A stretch of DNA of 64,000 bases, from contig JAKMXF010000222.1 in assembly GCA_024704765.1 (NCBI GenBank), forward strand, positions 1,116,001 to 1,180,000. Direction: 5' to 3'. The notes beneath the pieces were generated by a model. The model saw only the letters and a program-made list of their open reading frames with translations. It had not been told where the DNA came from and did not search any database. The first letter of the stretch is position 1. Each line of letters opens with the position of its first letter. The DNA is from Oopsacas minuta. Taxonomy: Eukaryota; Porifera; Hexactinellida; Lyssacinosida; Leucopsacidae. Below, piece after piece: positions 1-10,996 of this stretch. A program made the position numbers and the translations under genes.

Positions 1-188
1 AACCGTGTGGAAAATTGGATTTTAATTTATGTTAAATACTAATAAATAAGAATTTCCGAATTAATGCTCCTACCTTCGGATGGAAAATTTACCTTATTAA
101 TCGTTATATCTTTCTAACTATTGCTGTACAAGACTGAATACATGCGCGTAGTAGATTGTTGTCGTTCTCTTATTTACTTTCAAAATAG

Positions 189-1395
189 CAATTTCAAGAA
201 TTTCACAAGAAGATAAATGTCAACACCAGAAGAACCACAGCATACCACCCACAAAGTAACGGACTTGTTGAGTCACACAACAAAATATTGAAAACGTGAG
301 TATTGATGCTAAATATAAATATATATCTATTCAAAGCCTTACATACGTTTAATACACGTCGTTTATAATTAGATAGCTTTGAATTAATTTAACACTTTTA
401 CAAATAGAAAAATCAACAAGATGCAATCTGAAGGGGACACTGAATGGACAGAGAAATTACAGACAGCAGTACTAGCAGCAAATACTCAAACCAAAATATC
501 TACAAGCTACACACCCTTTTATCTCATGTTTGGGAGAGACTTTGATTCATCTAACCTTCTCAATCTTATCACTTCTCCAACTAACCCCGGATTACTAACC
601 GAAGCTGATATCTCAGAGGCAGAAGTATCAGAAGATGAGAATATTCAAATGGATGCAAACGAACCACGCCCATTTGACTTTCCTATAATTGATAACGAAT
701 GGATAGAAAATCTTTCTTCCACACGTAAAGCTGACAGAATGAATGCTATTGAAAACATCAAGGCAGGTCAGAAAGTTCAAAAGAAAACATATGACAGCAA
801 AGTTAAACACAACAGGTAAGAAATAACGAAACACATTCTTGTGTGATGTAACATGTTGGAATTTCATACATCATCTCTTACTAAAATTAAATTAAATTCA
901 CTGACTGTTGTATAATCCGATAAATATGAAATAATCTTGAATCGGAACTAATTTATTGTTTCCTCAATTATATGAATTCTTAAATTCCAAAACACTTACT
1001 TTTAGTTATATAATTAGCATCATTACAAACTGTACGTAATTGGCACATTATTTTCTTTGTATAATCATTGTGTAGACTTTAGATCAGAATTTGTGGAAGG
1101 AGATGAGGTACTTGTACATAATATAAAGAAAGCCAAGCGACTCCCAGGAACAAAAGATGCAAAGAAATATTTGGGACCATATACGATAGAGGAAGTTAAA
1201 CCAAGCGACCTAGTTGCTCGCAAAGACCCAGATAGCAAAACAACAAAATTACCTATCCATCTATCAAGAAAATATCATTCTCGCATGAACGAAAAACGGC
1301 AGGTTCGAACGAAGACAGGCAAATCAAAGAAGCCCAAAAGATCTTGCAAATTCCCTTCTAGCGGTAAATATAATAGCGAGACAATATTGTACTGA
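189..1395 (+). CDS. Ginger-type integrase, C-terminal part, intron-containing, 5' end outside window
   Basis: DDE integrase related to Gypsy integrases. Visible exons are 189-295, 408-815 and 1083 to about 1362 or 1395. They are separated by GT..AG introns (donors GTGAGT and GTAAGA, acceptors AATAG and CTTTAG) that keep the frame. Exon 1 encodes TTAYHPQSNGLVESHNK, the region around the catalytic Glu of the D,D-35-E core (Glu in GLVE). Exon 2 (about residues 37-172 of the visible part) has the usual post-core helix region with YTPFYLMFGRD. Exon 3 holds the basic C-terminal domain (EGDEVLVHNIKKAKRL, KKYLGPYTI, KLPIHLSRKYHSR). The first exon has the same length (107 bp) and splice phase as its homologue at 14902-14796 on the minus strand. 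The two catalytic Asp exons lie before the window. No stop was seen in these exons. Either the exon-3 stop at 1393 is real or a GTAAAT donor near 1363 joins it to the protease downstream. Confidence 0.8.
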
Positions 1396-1523
1396 ACTAT
1401 AACTAATTGACTCAGCCCATGATTAAGTACATATAAACTAGTTGTGTTCTGTATTGATTCGATTAATACGTAATAGCAATCCTACATTTCACATATTTAT
1501 TTATACTTCGATTCTTTGGATGA

Positions 1524-2767
1524 TATATTGAACCTGGATACCATGGAAGAAACTTTGAAACACCGCAACAACACTCAATCTATGAAAATATCGACTCTGA
1601 GCTACTTCAATTGAAACCTCGAATACTATCAGCTCTTGTCAATAACACATACTTAACCCAACTACATGAGAAACTCGCTACAAAAGCTGCATCTCTAACT
1701 TCATTGAATTTACTATATTCTTACCATCCACCCAACGAACTAAATTTTGAGATTAAGGAGAAGCTTGCTGTATCAGCCGGTAAATGGTAAACAGAATATC
1801 GTTCCTCCTATCCTACTGAAATACCTGAAGAGACACGAAGAGATCTTGACTATCCAATTGCTGTTCTATTACCAGTAATAATTGAGTTAATATTCCCAAC
1901 TGAGCAAGTTCATGAGATCATTGAAATACCAGAACAATCTATACAAAATGCATCAGATCTTATCCCATATCCTAAATGGGGAGGAGAGTATAACAACATC
2001 GTGCAATCTAACACCTGTTCTATCGACAATATATTGGCTATTCTTAGTTCGAATAAAGCAACCATCCTAGACTCACTGAAGTTAATCGGAAGTACACATA
2101 TTGAAGCTAAATTCCACTACATATTCCAATTGGCTGCTAATTGTGAATTTGAGAAACTTCGAGAATATGTTGCTACTAAAATGGGCTTGAAGTTATTTAT
2201 GATTCTTCAGGATTGATACGGTCTTACGATTTCTTTGGATCAGAGGGTAACATCATCAAATATTGACGAATAGAAGATTTGTGTAACGACAAATATTTCA
2301 CTATCTTCCAATGCCACCAATGCACCAATATCTTTGAGACACAATCCATGATTAGTAATATAGGAGGCGTTATTACAAACCTGGAATCATCTGTTAATCG
2401 AAGTCTTGTTCCTATTAAATGCAAGTCTTGTGAATCAACTACTGCTGTCTTAGAGAGGATATCTGGTCAATTGAAGTCAATACCTGTCATGCTAACAATT
2501 GAAATCGGACATCTACCCGAATTGCCAGACATTTTTGCAAGTGATATTGACAAACATTTTACCATCAGTCACAACCAACGGACACTTCACTACCAACTTG
2601 CTGGCTTTAGCATATTGAGCAATAGACACTTCTATTCAATCCTTTACCAAAACGGGCAATTCTATAAATATGACGGAATGAGAGAACCAATTATCCAACT
2701 TTGGGACTGTGACACTTTCATCGGATCACTCAATACTGTATCCTACCTCTTGCACTCTTCTGACTAA
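1524..2767 (+). pseudogene. USP-like (peptidase C19/C98-type) cysteine protease, degraded, downstream of integrase
   Basis: Ubiquitin-specific-protease-like architecture. There is a Cys box (WGG...NTCSIDNILAIL, about 1976-2048), a zinc-ribbon pair CHQC (about 2311) and CKSC (about 2420), then a His box (HFYSILYQNGQFYKYDGM, about 2620-2670). This order, with a CxxC/CxxC finger between the Cys and His boxes, is that of USP-fold proteases; family assignment is inference. The frame opens after a stop at 1521, has a TAA at 1788-1790, shifts frame near 2210 and has another in-frame stop near 2270, so it is not translatable as it stands. It follows the integrase on the same strand within 130 bp and could be its 3' exons. 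In the second integrase element of this window the corresponding 3' position is taken by an OTU protease. It could alternatively be an unrelated captured gene. Confidence 0.6.
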
Positions 2768-3946
2768 TTCTTAGCGATTCACGACTCTTTTCCATCATTC
2801 GAAAGCGCTCAAAGGCAAGGTACATCGAACTTTGTGGGGACCTCTGCCCGAGGTTATTCAGGCAACGCAATCCCTATCATGGTGAGTCCTGATAATGGAA
2901 ACGCGACCTGCAACAGCACATCCCCAGTGGCGAATATCATCACTCTACCATCTAAGTATATTGCGAGAAAGGCAGCGCAACTGACGAGTCTACGCCGAGA
3001 CGAATACACCATGGAATCAGATACAAGCGAGTTTCTTATCTATTTTTATTTTTTAATGTCTCCTTGTCTGTGGCCGTTCGGGCCCGTTAGCTCCTCGTGT
3101 GTCTGTTGAATTACGATTTATTGTACGTATTCGTTTATGTTGCAGCTTAGAGTCAAATTTAGTGTGATCGCAATCACATTAAACTTGCTCCAACACTGCA
3201 CACATAAACAAGGTGAGGTTAACGTTAAACGTTTAGCGTTAGGGGGTGGCTGTAGGGGGAAGGAGGAGGCCACCGCAGCTGACTTGTTTTGTTTATAGAA
3301 ATCTAGTGTTTTCCAGGAGTATGCAGCGTGCCAGAGGCTCGCGGTTTTCACCTCAACTCTATATGTGTATCAACATTTTACCAAGACTCCCTTAACAAAT
3401 GCATAGTCTACGCTTGTCCACTAGATGAACATATTTTAGTGGTTATTCCTTAAAGCTTGTCAGGAAGTATAGAGAAATGGGCAAAGATGAAATCGCCTAC
3501 AATTCATACTTAAGATATTCCGAATATTCATTATCATGCTAATGCTTGTAATATTTTTATTATTTGATAGAATATATTGCAATATATAGATTGACATGTT
3601 AAATTATATTATTTATTATGAGTTATTAAATACAATTATCAAATACCTACCACCTTCTGTCCAAGTAATATTATTATAAAATATTTATATACACCTGTCT
3701 ATATTTGGCATTTTGGATAATTATACATATTGTACATTTGTTATATGTAGTGGGAACATAGTTTACATGTTATCAAACAAATTCACTACTTTCTAGAATC
3801 CAACTCTAAATTGACTTGTTTATTCAGTTACGTATACGTATGGCAAGTCTAAAGTTGAATTACATTATGTATATTTAGTGGTAATTATGTATTGAAAGTG
3901 TATGGAAATCGAAAAAGTCAAATGACAGAGAAGTAAGATTACTTTA
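2768..3946. other. No gene recognised
   Basis: AT-rich sequence with short open frames on both strands but no domain I recognise. It probably contains the 3' untranslated end of the integrase-protease element. No partner inverted repeat is visible because the element starts outside the window. Confidence 0.5.
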
Positions 3947-4192
3947 GGGTCAAAATCCTACGACAATAATACATTATATGCGGGTCAAAATCCTACGACA
4001 ATAATACATTATATGCGGGTCAAAATCCTACAACAATAATATATTATATGTGGGTCAGAATCCTATGACAATAATACATTATATGCGGGTCAAAATCCTA
4101 CGACAATAATATATTATATGCGGGTCAGAATCCTACGACAATAATACATTTTGATGCGGGTCAAAATCCTACGCATATATTACATCGTAGGA
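3947..4192. repeat. 35-bp minisatellite, 7 copies
   Basis: Unit starts GGGTCAAAATCCTA and repeats at 3947, 3982, 4017, 4052, 4087, 4122 and 4158. The period is 35 bp (36 at the last step) with a few substitutions such as CAAAAT/CAGAAT. A further isolated copy of the core is at 4235-4253. Confidence 0.9.
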
Positions 4193-4204
4193 TTTTGACC
4201 CGCA
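4155..4204. repeat. Perfect 19-bp inverted repeat at the edge of the minisatellite
   Basis: 4155-4173 (TGCGGGTCAAAATCCTACG) is the exact reverse complement of 4186-4204, with a 12-nt AT-rich loop. The arm is the core of the 35-bp unit, so one repeat unit has been inverted. Confidence 0.9.
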
Positions 4205-4819
4205 CCATGGATATGCTATTAGGATTTTGTATTGCGGGTCAAAATCCTACGCAACAGGCCTTAATGTACTTAATTTGCATGAGATATTGCAATTTTGATT
4301 TTGTTTCCTATTCTACATATTGGAAATGTCCATTGCAAACCCTCCCTCTTGAATTGTTACTTCTTAGGGTAATATTTATCAATCACTTGTTCCTATCTTA
4401 TACCATTGTTGTAATTGAAAAGTGTGATATTTTGATACTAGTGCGATCATTGACATTAGTATGGTGCGATCGTGGTCGTGCCGCATCGCTGTTTGTTTTA
4501 ACCATCGGAGGACGCTCGCCTTTCATTTTATATGCAGTGATCGAGTGTAAGATGGTGATCATATTTTCGATCTTTTTAGGCATACAGAATTTGAAAATTT
4601 GCGAATCTAGGCATCAAAATGTATATACAAATGTATGTATTAATTTTCATTGCAATCTGACTGTTAAATTTCGCATGGTCGCCAGGACTGAAGAGATGCA
4701 GTGGTAATAGGCCATCTCCTATATGAGGTGCTTATAAATTTCAGATATGTGATCGGTGAAATGATCGTTATCCTTTTAGCGTAAAGTTCGGAATTACCTT
4801 CTCAGATCATTTACTATTG

Positions 4820-4941
4820 CATTGGTTCTCAACCTTTTTTCTTTCGCGGACCTCTTTGGTCCATTTTATGGGGTCCCCGGACCCCTGCCTATAAACAACG
4901 AAAACTTTCTAGGGTTGCGGACCCCAGGTTGAGAACCACTG
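4820..4941. mobile_element. hAT-type MITE (122 bp)
   Basis: Ends are CATTGGTTCTCAACCT and, inverted, CAGTGGTTCTCAACCT, the usual terminus of CAGTGGTTCTCAA-class hAT elements, with internal GGGGTCCGCGG-like sequence. Flanks TACTATTG and CTCTATTG agree at 6 of 8 positions, as expected for an old 8-bp target duplication. No coding capacity. Terminal sequence resembles the autonomous hAT at 30753-33123 (CAGTGTTTCGCAACCT). Confidence 0.75.
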
Positions 4942-5610
4942 CTCTATTGCACGATCGGCATCGTGATCGCGATCATTAATTTGGTGTTTGACTATTGCCC
5001 TAATAGGGACGCTCGTTGATAGATTCCAAACCAATCAATATCTTATTGATTTGAAAGCTTCTTCAGTAAGTAATTCGGATGCGTAGAATACGAATCCCAA
5101 ATCTAAATTACCATATCTAATACAATGTGAATACAGTACTGCATTTTATTGGATCAAGTATAATAGTATGGCATTTTTGAGTGTACGCATACTTTTGGTG
5201 GGAGATTGTTGTTAAATGTATTTATACTTTACAGTACCCGGTTGAAAATTTGCCACCAAAAATTGGCCAATCAAATTTGACTATTCTTGCGTGCATTAAT
5301 ACCTATGATAAACGAATTCAATGCACTGTCATTACCTTAGTGTATTGAATGCTATGGTTAAGTATATCAAGAGTAAAGTTAAACGATTTAGCCATCAAAT
5401 ATAATTGAAGAGCAGTGTTATTCCCTCGACAAGTTTCCCTTATCCTTTTACAAAATGTAACGGCCTTTATAGTTGCCGTTACGAGTAACTGTATTCATAT
5501 ATCACTGCTCAACTAGCAATATTTGGTGTTTAACACTTTCAAAAAATTGAATTAGCCTTTACATAATAATATTGTTCCATTAATAATATTGATTCACTCG
5601 TCTCTCATAT
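4942..5610. other. Intergenic, upstream of DRC3 fragment
   Basis: No coding signal. AT-rich. It would hold the promoter of the DRC3 gene if that gene is expressed, but I see no recognisable core element. Confidence 0.4.
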
Positions 5611-5996
5611 ATGGCTATCCTATTTGATCCTCATGAAAGAACAGTTATTGACGATGCACTTTTGAAACAGTCAATTATTCAAGAAGAGTCTAAATCAAGT
5701 CATAATTTCTCATTTGATCCTGAAATAGAGTATAATTCTGTCACTCACATGAGGTTGGAATTCAAAAATATTTTGATAATTCAAAATTTAGATCATTTTC
5801 TTAAACTTACTAAATTGCAATTATGTAATAATATTATTGAATCAATTGATGGTCTTCAGTCCTTAATCGAACTGAAATGGCTCGATCTTTCTTTTAATCA
5901 AATTCATCGAATGGAAGGTCTTGGTCATCTTGTGAAGCTTCAAGATCTTTGCCTAACACACAACAAAATTGAGGTGATTCATTGTCTAGTAAACTT
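5611..5996 (+). CDS. DRC3: Dynein regulatory complex subunit 3 (LRRC48-like), 5' coding part
   Basis: Axonemal protein of the nexin-dynein regulatory complex that links outer doublet microtubules and controls ciliary bending. Evidence: N-terminus with VIDDALLKQSI, then SYNS-VTHMRLEFKNILII and three to four leucine-rich repeats (LTKLQLCNNIIESIDGL, LIELKWLDLSFNQIHRMEGL, LVKLQDLCLTHNKIEVI). These match the order and spacing at the start of DRC3 proteins. Similarity stops near residue 128; the frame runs on to 6150 without family resemblance, so an exon probably ends near 5970-5996 (a weak GAG|GTGATT donor is present). A full DRC3 is about 500 residues, and I did not find the remaining LRRs or the coiled-coil part in this window. 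Either a long transposon-filled intron follows or this is a truncated copy. It is the only host gene I recognise. The start ATG is the first in frame. Confidence 0.75.
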
Positions 5997-6216
5997 AAGG
6001 ACTGACAGTAGCTTGCAAATAAGTGAGCAGGGATGCGGTATTTACTTTTTAAACAGTTATATACATCGTCTCTATTTTTCCACAAAAATTTATAAAATTT
6101 GTACGATAATGTTTTCACGTTCCCGAGTTACAATGTCACATTTTCATTAAATCCGCTTGCCACTCAATTTTCGATAATTATCGTCAAATAAGCATGATCA
6201 ATTTATAGTAAATTCC

Positions 6217-6500
6217 TAGGGCATTAGGATCTTACGATCAAAGATCGTATTATCCGGATCGAGATTTCTTTTGAAGATCGGAAAGGGATCGTCGATCCTT
6301 TTCAAGAAGTAGGTTCGGGATCGGGTTCGGATCGATAATATTCTGAAAAGACCCCGATCCTTCCAAATATCTAGATACAATTAATAGTGCTATATTCTTA
6401 ATTATGACTGACTAATGAGCACAAGTTGTTACTAATTCGAGACCTTGAATTCAATCCTTGTATTTTATAATAGCTCAATGAGCCACCCTCTAAATGGAAT
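6217..6500. mobile_element. hAT 3'-end relic, TAGGGCATTAGGATC terminus
   Basis: Starts TAGGGCATTAGGATC, is GATC-rich, and is similar along about 270 bp to 22688-22960, which lies directly next to hAT transposase coding sequence. It is therefore read as a truncated terminal segment of the same hAT family. No coding part is left here; a P-like terminus begins at 6577. Confidence 0.55.
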
Positions 6501-7169
6501 ATTAGAATAATATCGCACAGTAGAATCCTGTTTTCATACTTTAAGTTGTTTTAACCATATCCTACTATACATCAGGCCTCACTGTAACAATTGAATTATG
6601 GACCAGGGATACAATCCCCTATCTACTGTGTAAATGGTGATTTTTCTTTTTACTGCCAAATATGGTCAAACCTAGTCTACCGAACATAAGACTACATATC
6701 ATTAAGAGAAATTGATACCATGGATGCAATTATGGATGGATTTTCCATCATCATATTGCCCAATATAATTCGTCAGGAATGTAGCAATTAGTTTTTGATT
6801 GTTAATAAAGTATATAGAAACTGCCAGAAAAATTGCAATTGGGCCAAATTACAAGTACAAATAGATGAAAAAGAAAACTACTTATAAAAACTGTCTAAAT
6901 ATAGGATCTGTTAGCTTTTCTGCCAATAAAGTAGTAAGAAGTAAATTATTTCAACTTCGTTTCTCTAATCCTTTCGAAACACTTTAGAATTGTAATTTTT
7001 CCCTTTATTCGCTATTAAACAATCGCTTCAGTGAATATAAGTTTACGAAGAATAGATAACCTATTTACCTTGCAAGAGGGCATTGTTCTCTCCAGCATAT
7101 ATCATCTACAGAACACAGAAGATCCAATAGAATCGGCCTAGATGATCCTTCAACGAATATCCTCATCAA

Positions 7170-8420
7170 TTTGCATTTCCTTCGGTAACAGTGAAAATCT
7201 TCCAAACAGTGATTATGGAATCCAAGACAAGTTCAGAGGGATTTTCAGACCTCCACGATCAGTAAGATCAAGTAGTCTACACTGATATCTGGTTGTTTCA
7301 TGAATTCGGAAATCCTTTTCAATTATTAGTAATTCTTAACATGAGTGACATGGTGGACTTCGTTTCAGGTATTGATGTGTAGCATATAAGGCAATATAAG
7401 CTAATGATTGAATTGTTTGGATATCACACTCAATGCTGGACAGATCAGAAATGGTATTAAGAAAATGGTCAAGATCAATATCAGTATCCGAGAATAGCTT
7501 CTCTTCGGGTGAAAAGGACTTGTAAATACTTCTAATGAATTATTACATGGTTCGGGCAGATAGGAAATTGATTTAGGTTATTTGATATTTTCAGACGACG
7601 TTCAGCTTCTAATAATTGAAGATAAGAAATATGGTAGTTGGCACCTGACATCATGCGATAAAATCCGAATCGATGCTCTAATGGGTCAGTTTGAATGAAA
7701 GAAGTTAGAAAGTATGAATATCCACAAGTTTCTGTTAGATAGTTGGTTAGTTGCTGTAAAACAATGCAAACATGTCTTAAGCTTTTGAAAGTTTGTTTGG
7801 GTGAATTCCTGTCTTTCCCAGGAAGAGATTCACAAGCATCTAACCAATTAACTATACGATCTAAGAAGGAGAAGCAATAGTCCCATTAAAACCGAATGGT
7901 TAAGCGGGTGGAGCATTTAAATGAACATGCTTGTAGAGAACATTTACATTGAACATTTTCCATAGAGAAGAGATAATTCTGAGAAAATCTGAAGTATTAG
8001 ATTTATTAGTCACACAACGTTGGTCATTTTGAACAATTAGAGCCGGTATTGTAGATTCATGTATGACTTTTAAAACTAGTTTCGCATTCTGACGCTCTAA
8101 ACTATAGGGAAAACATGCTTTAATGTTAACCGCGGAACTAGTTTTCCAAACGTTCTTTCTCAGTACGATATATGATGCGGACATACCGGAAAGAAACTGA
8201 GCACATTCTCAAAGGGTAGGAACAATAATCTACTTCGCCATCTTTCAGCTTTGGGATAACTCGAGGGATTTCACTAAATGTTCCATCTCCATTTGGAACT
8301 TTGTGATTGTATTCTACATCCTCTCCGTGAAAACATTTAACACAAACATCAATTCATCTAAGTTATCCTTCCCGAAGATCCGTAATCCAAGAATGTTTTA
8401 ACTAAACGAAGATTTGTGTA
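7170..8420 (-). pseudogene. P-element/THAP9-like transposase relic, catalytic middle missing
   Basis: Reading right to left: a decayed THAP C-terminal part (about 8420-8240, with PNGDGTFSEIPRVIPKL, comparable to PDGTYLEVPAKPKL in the THAP gene at 63372). Next, 8184-7900 has the post-catalytic segment SLERQNAKLVLKVI and TSDFLRIISSLWKMFNVN. About 7850-7590 has TDPLEHRFGFYRMMSGANYH, typical of the P transposase C-terminal region (DPLE..FG..R...G.N). Lastly about 7420-7180 has C..C and DRGGLKIPL. The RNase-H-like catalytic part expected between the THAP domain and the ERQNAKLV segment is absent, so the copy has an internal deletion, plus stops and frame changes. Non-functional. Confidence 0.65.
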
Positions 8421-10996
8421 CATTTTGGCTTTTACTAAAAACTTATGCGAATCTTCATAATTATACTTGCAGAGGTGTAGAGCACAGCCACTACTCCTAA
8501 AAATTTGTATGTTTTGTGTTTTGTTTTTCTTTTTATTGTTTTCCCTCTTTTAACTCAAATCTTTTTACTTGTATTCAGCGCCTCTAATGGCAGCTCTGTT
8601 GCATAGATTAGTGAGGCACGTAGAATATTGAGGCACTATATACATAGACCATGGATGAATATCTACTGTAGAATATTGAGGTACGGTAACAGAGGGAGAA
8701 ACTATATACAGGATATGTAATTGTCATCATGCAGTTTTCTTTTATTAATAGTATTTCCGTATTTCAATCATGACTTGAAAATATACTTGTTTTTGACAAC
8801 ACATATGTGTACAGTGAAACCTCATTAATTATTATTACAGACACGGTCAATACGAATCTCCTGGTTAAGCAAGCAAGTAATTTTCCAAAATTTGGGTCTT
8901 TTAATACTTTCCAACTGATTTCACAATGGTTGATACCAACTTTGGATAAGATAAACGAATTTTGATGGTTTCTGACGTTCACATTAGTGAAGGTTATACT
9001 GTAAAGAACAAAATTTAATTTGTTATTACACGGTTAGAATACAATCTTGCAATTTATGATACTATTCTACTAACACATAAAAACTTGATACTAGCACAAA
9101 TAATGACTAATGGTATTTTCTTCATTCTTGTATATTTGTTGATTCTTCTGAAGTTTCGCCATTAGTAGGTGTGGAACTCTTAATCATAGAAGTGACTGGC
9201 TCATAATGATTACAATAATTACAAATGTAAAGTGCGGTTGTTGGTTTCTTAGAGCCTCTGAGCAAGCTCCAGTGAACTTCCCGAGTTGAGTTGCCTTGAT
9301 TTCCACATCGCTACCCCAAGTTCCTTCTTGAGACACAAGATGTTCATTCATGAAGTATTTACAAGGATTAGTTAATTTCTGTTTAAAATACCAACCAATT
9401 CTAGTTACTCTCTCACTGGCGATAAAGTGTGCAATATTAGAGCGAATTTCTAAGTGACTTGTCTGGTCACCAGTTAATATTTTAGAAATACACCGGAAAA
9501 GACAGTTCCCATCACCGACTATTCTTTCAGTTTCCCATGGTGTATATTTACTGAGTGACAGTCTAGCTAGGTTTTGTGGTTGCTTGATGGTGGATATAAA
9601 CACCAGTGCCAGAAACTTGCATTGATCACGAAGCCATTCTTCATTGACCACAGATATGATTGGACTTGAACCAGATAAAGGGATATAGGTAGAGATGTTT
9701 TCTGGGAATGTTTGCCACAACATCAAATTTAAGTACTCCATTGCCTAAACAGATTATCATTATAATTATTTCAATATGAATGTATATACTCTATGCTAAA
9801 TGTAAATTTGGGTCAACTTACTTGAAAGAACACCACTTTGTGTGTGTATTTGGCTGCTTGGGTGTTTGTAAAATGAGGATGTAACTCTGTCGTCCAATTG
9901 AGTAAAGTGTCAGTAATATCTCTCTTCTATAATTCAATAAAATCATTAATTTTGATTCCACTCTATTGGGAATACTATACATATTTCATGATTGAAAGTA
10001 TTCAAAAAATAAAATAGTATTGGGATCGCTGTATTGGAATAAGACAATCATATGTATATTTCTTCACTAACTATGTATCAAACTTCTCTTGTTGCTGAAT
10101 ACTAATGAATTCATATACAGAATGTTCAAGAGAAAGAACTACAATGTGTGTATGTCATCGTTACATCATTTATTATGCCTATTTCACTAACAATAGATTT
10201 GAGCGAACACAATAACTTCGTGTAATTATACAAATACCAAGAAATCAAACTTACTATTTCGTATTCTTTGCAATCGAGTAGGAATTCAAACAAGAGAGTA
10301 TTGCAGGTATAGGTGTGGAATACGTTGAGATTTTTATGAAGTTCCTCATGCAGTGGTGTCATGTAGGTGTGTCGCCCAATATTTTGTTTCAAAACTATCT
10401 AAAGTTAGATTAGAAATGGGTAAAATATATTCAAACACAAGTCAGATGGAGGCAATACAAGTGATAGAACAAATACCTGGCCGTATCTGCCAGGCCAGAT
10501 TAAACTCTTGATTTTTTTCATATTTCATACTAAACCTATTCGGAATTTTTTAATTATTTAGTGAGGATCTACTGAATACAAATGTACAAACCTTGAAATT
10601 ATTGAGGTGGTGAAGTATTCTTTCTCTAGAAAATCCATAAAGTTTTCGTTGCAACATCTAAAGTATGTAAGTAATTGTGATATTTTCAGGATTTATACAA
10701 TAAACTCGTATACCTTGGAAGGAATGTGATTAATTTCCATTGGGTTAGCTAGTCTGAGGGATTTTGGTTTTCGTTCTGTATACAAACGAACGAGGTGAAT
10801 TGGTATGTTTTTGTTTTTCTTAGCTCCTGAGATATTTTCACAAATAGTAATGTGGCTCTCAGTGACTTTACAGACTGTATGAGGCCCAAAAAATTTTGGT
10901 TTATTTTTGTGTTTGCAACCGTTTTAATTTATTTATATGTGTGTTAATGATCCTATCACCTATCTTTATTGAAGACCTAAATTTAATGGGTTAGAT

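Noticed and set aside
3947-4192. Evenly spaced direct repeats as a CRISPR array
   Set aside because: Units are head to tail without unique spacers, in a eukaryotic context.
4195-4707. 170-aa plus-strand open frame as a gene
   Set aside because: It starts inside the minisatellite and its translation has no domain or compositional sign of coding.
6577-6735. Left arm of the P-like element as part of the hAT relic ending near 6500
   Set aside because: It pairs as an inverted repeat with 21020-21181, which has no hAT neighbour, while the hAT relic pairs as a direct repeat with 22688-22960.
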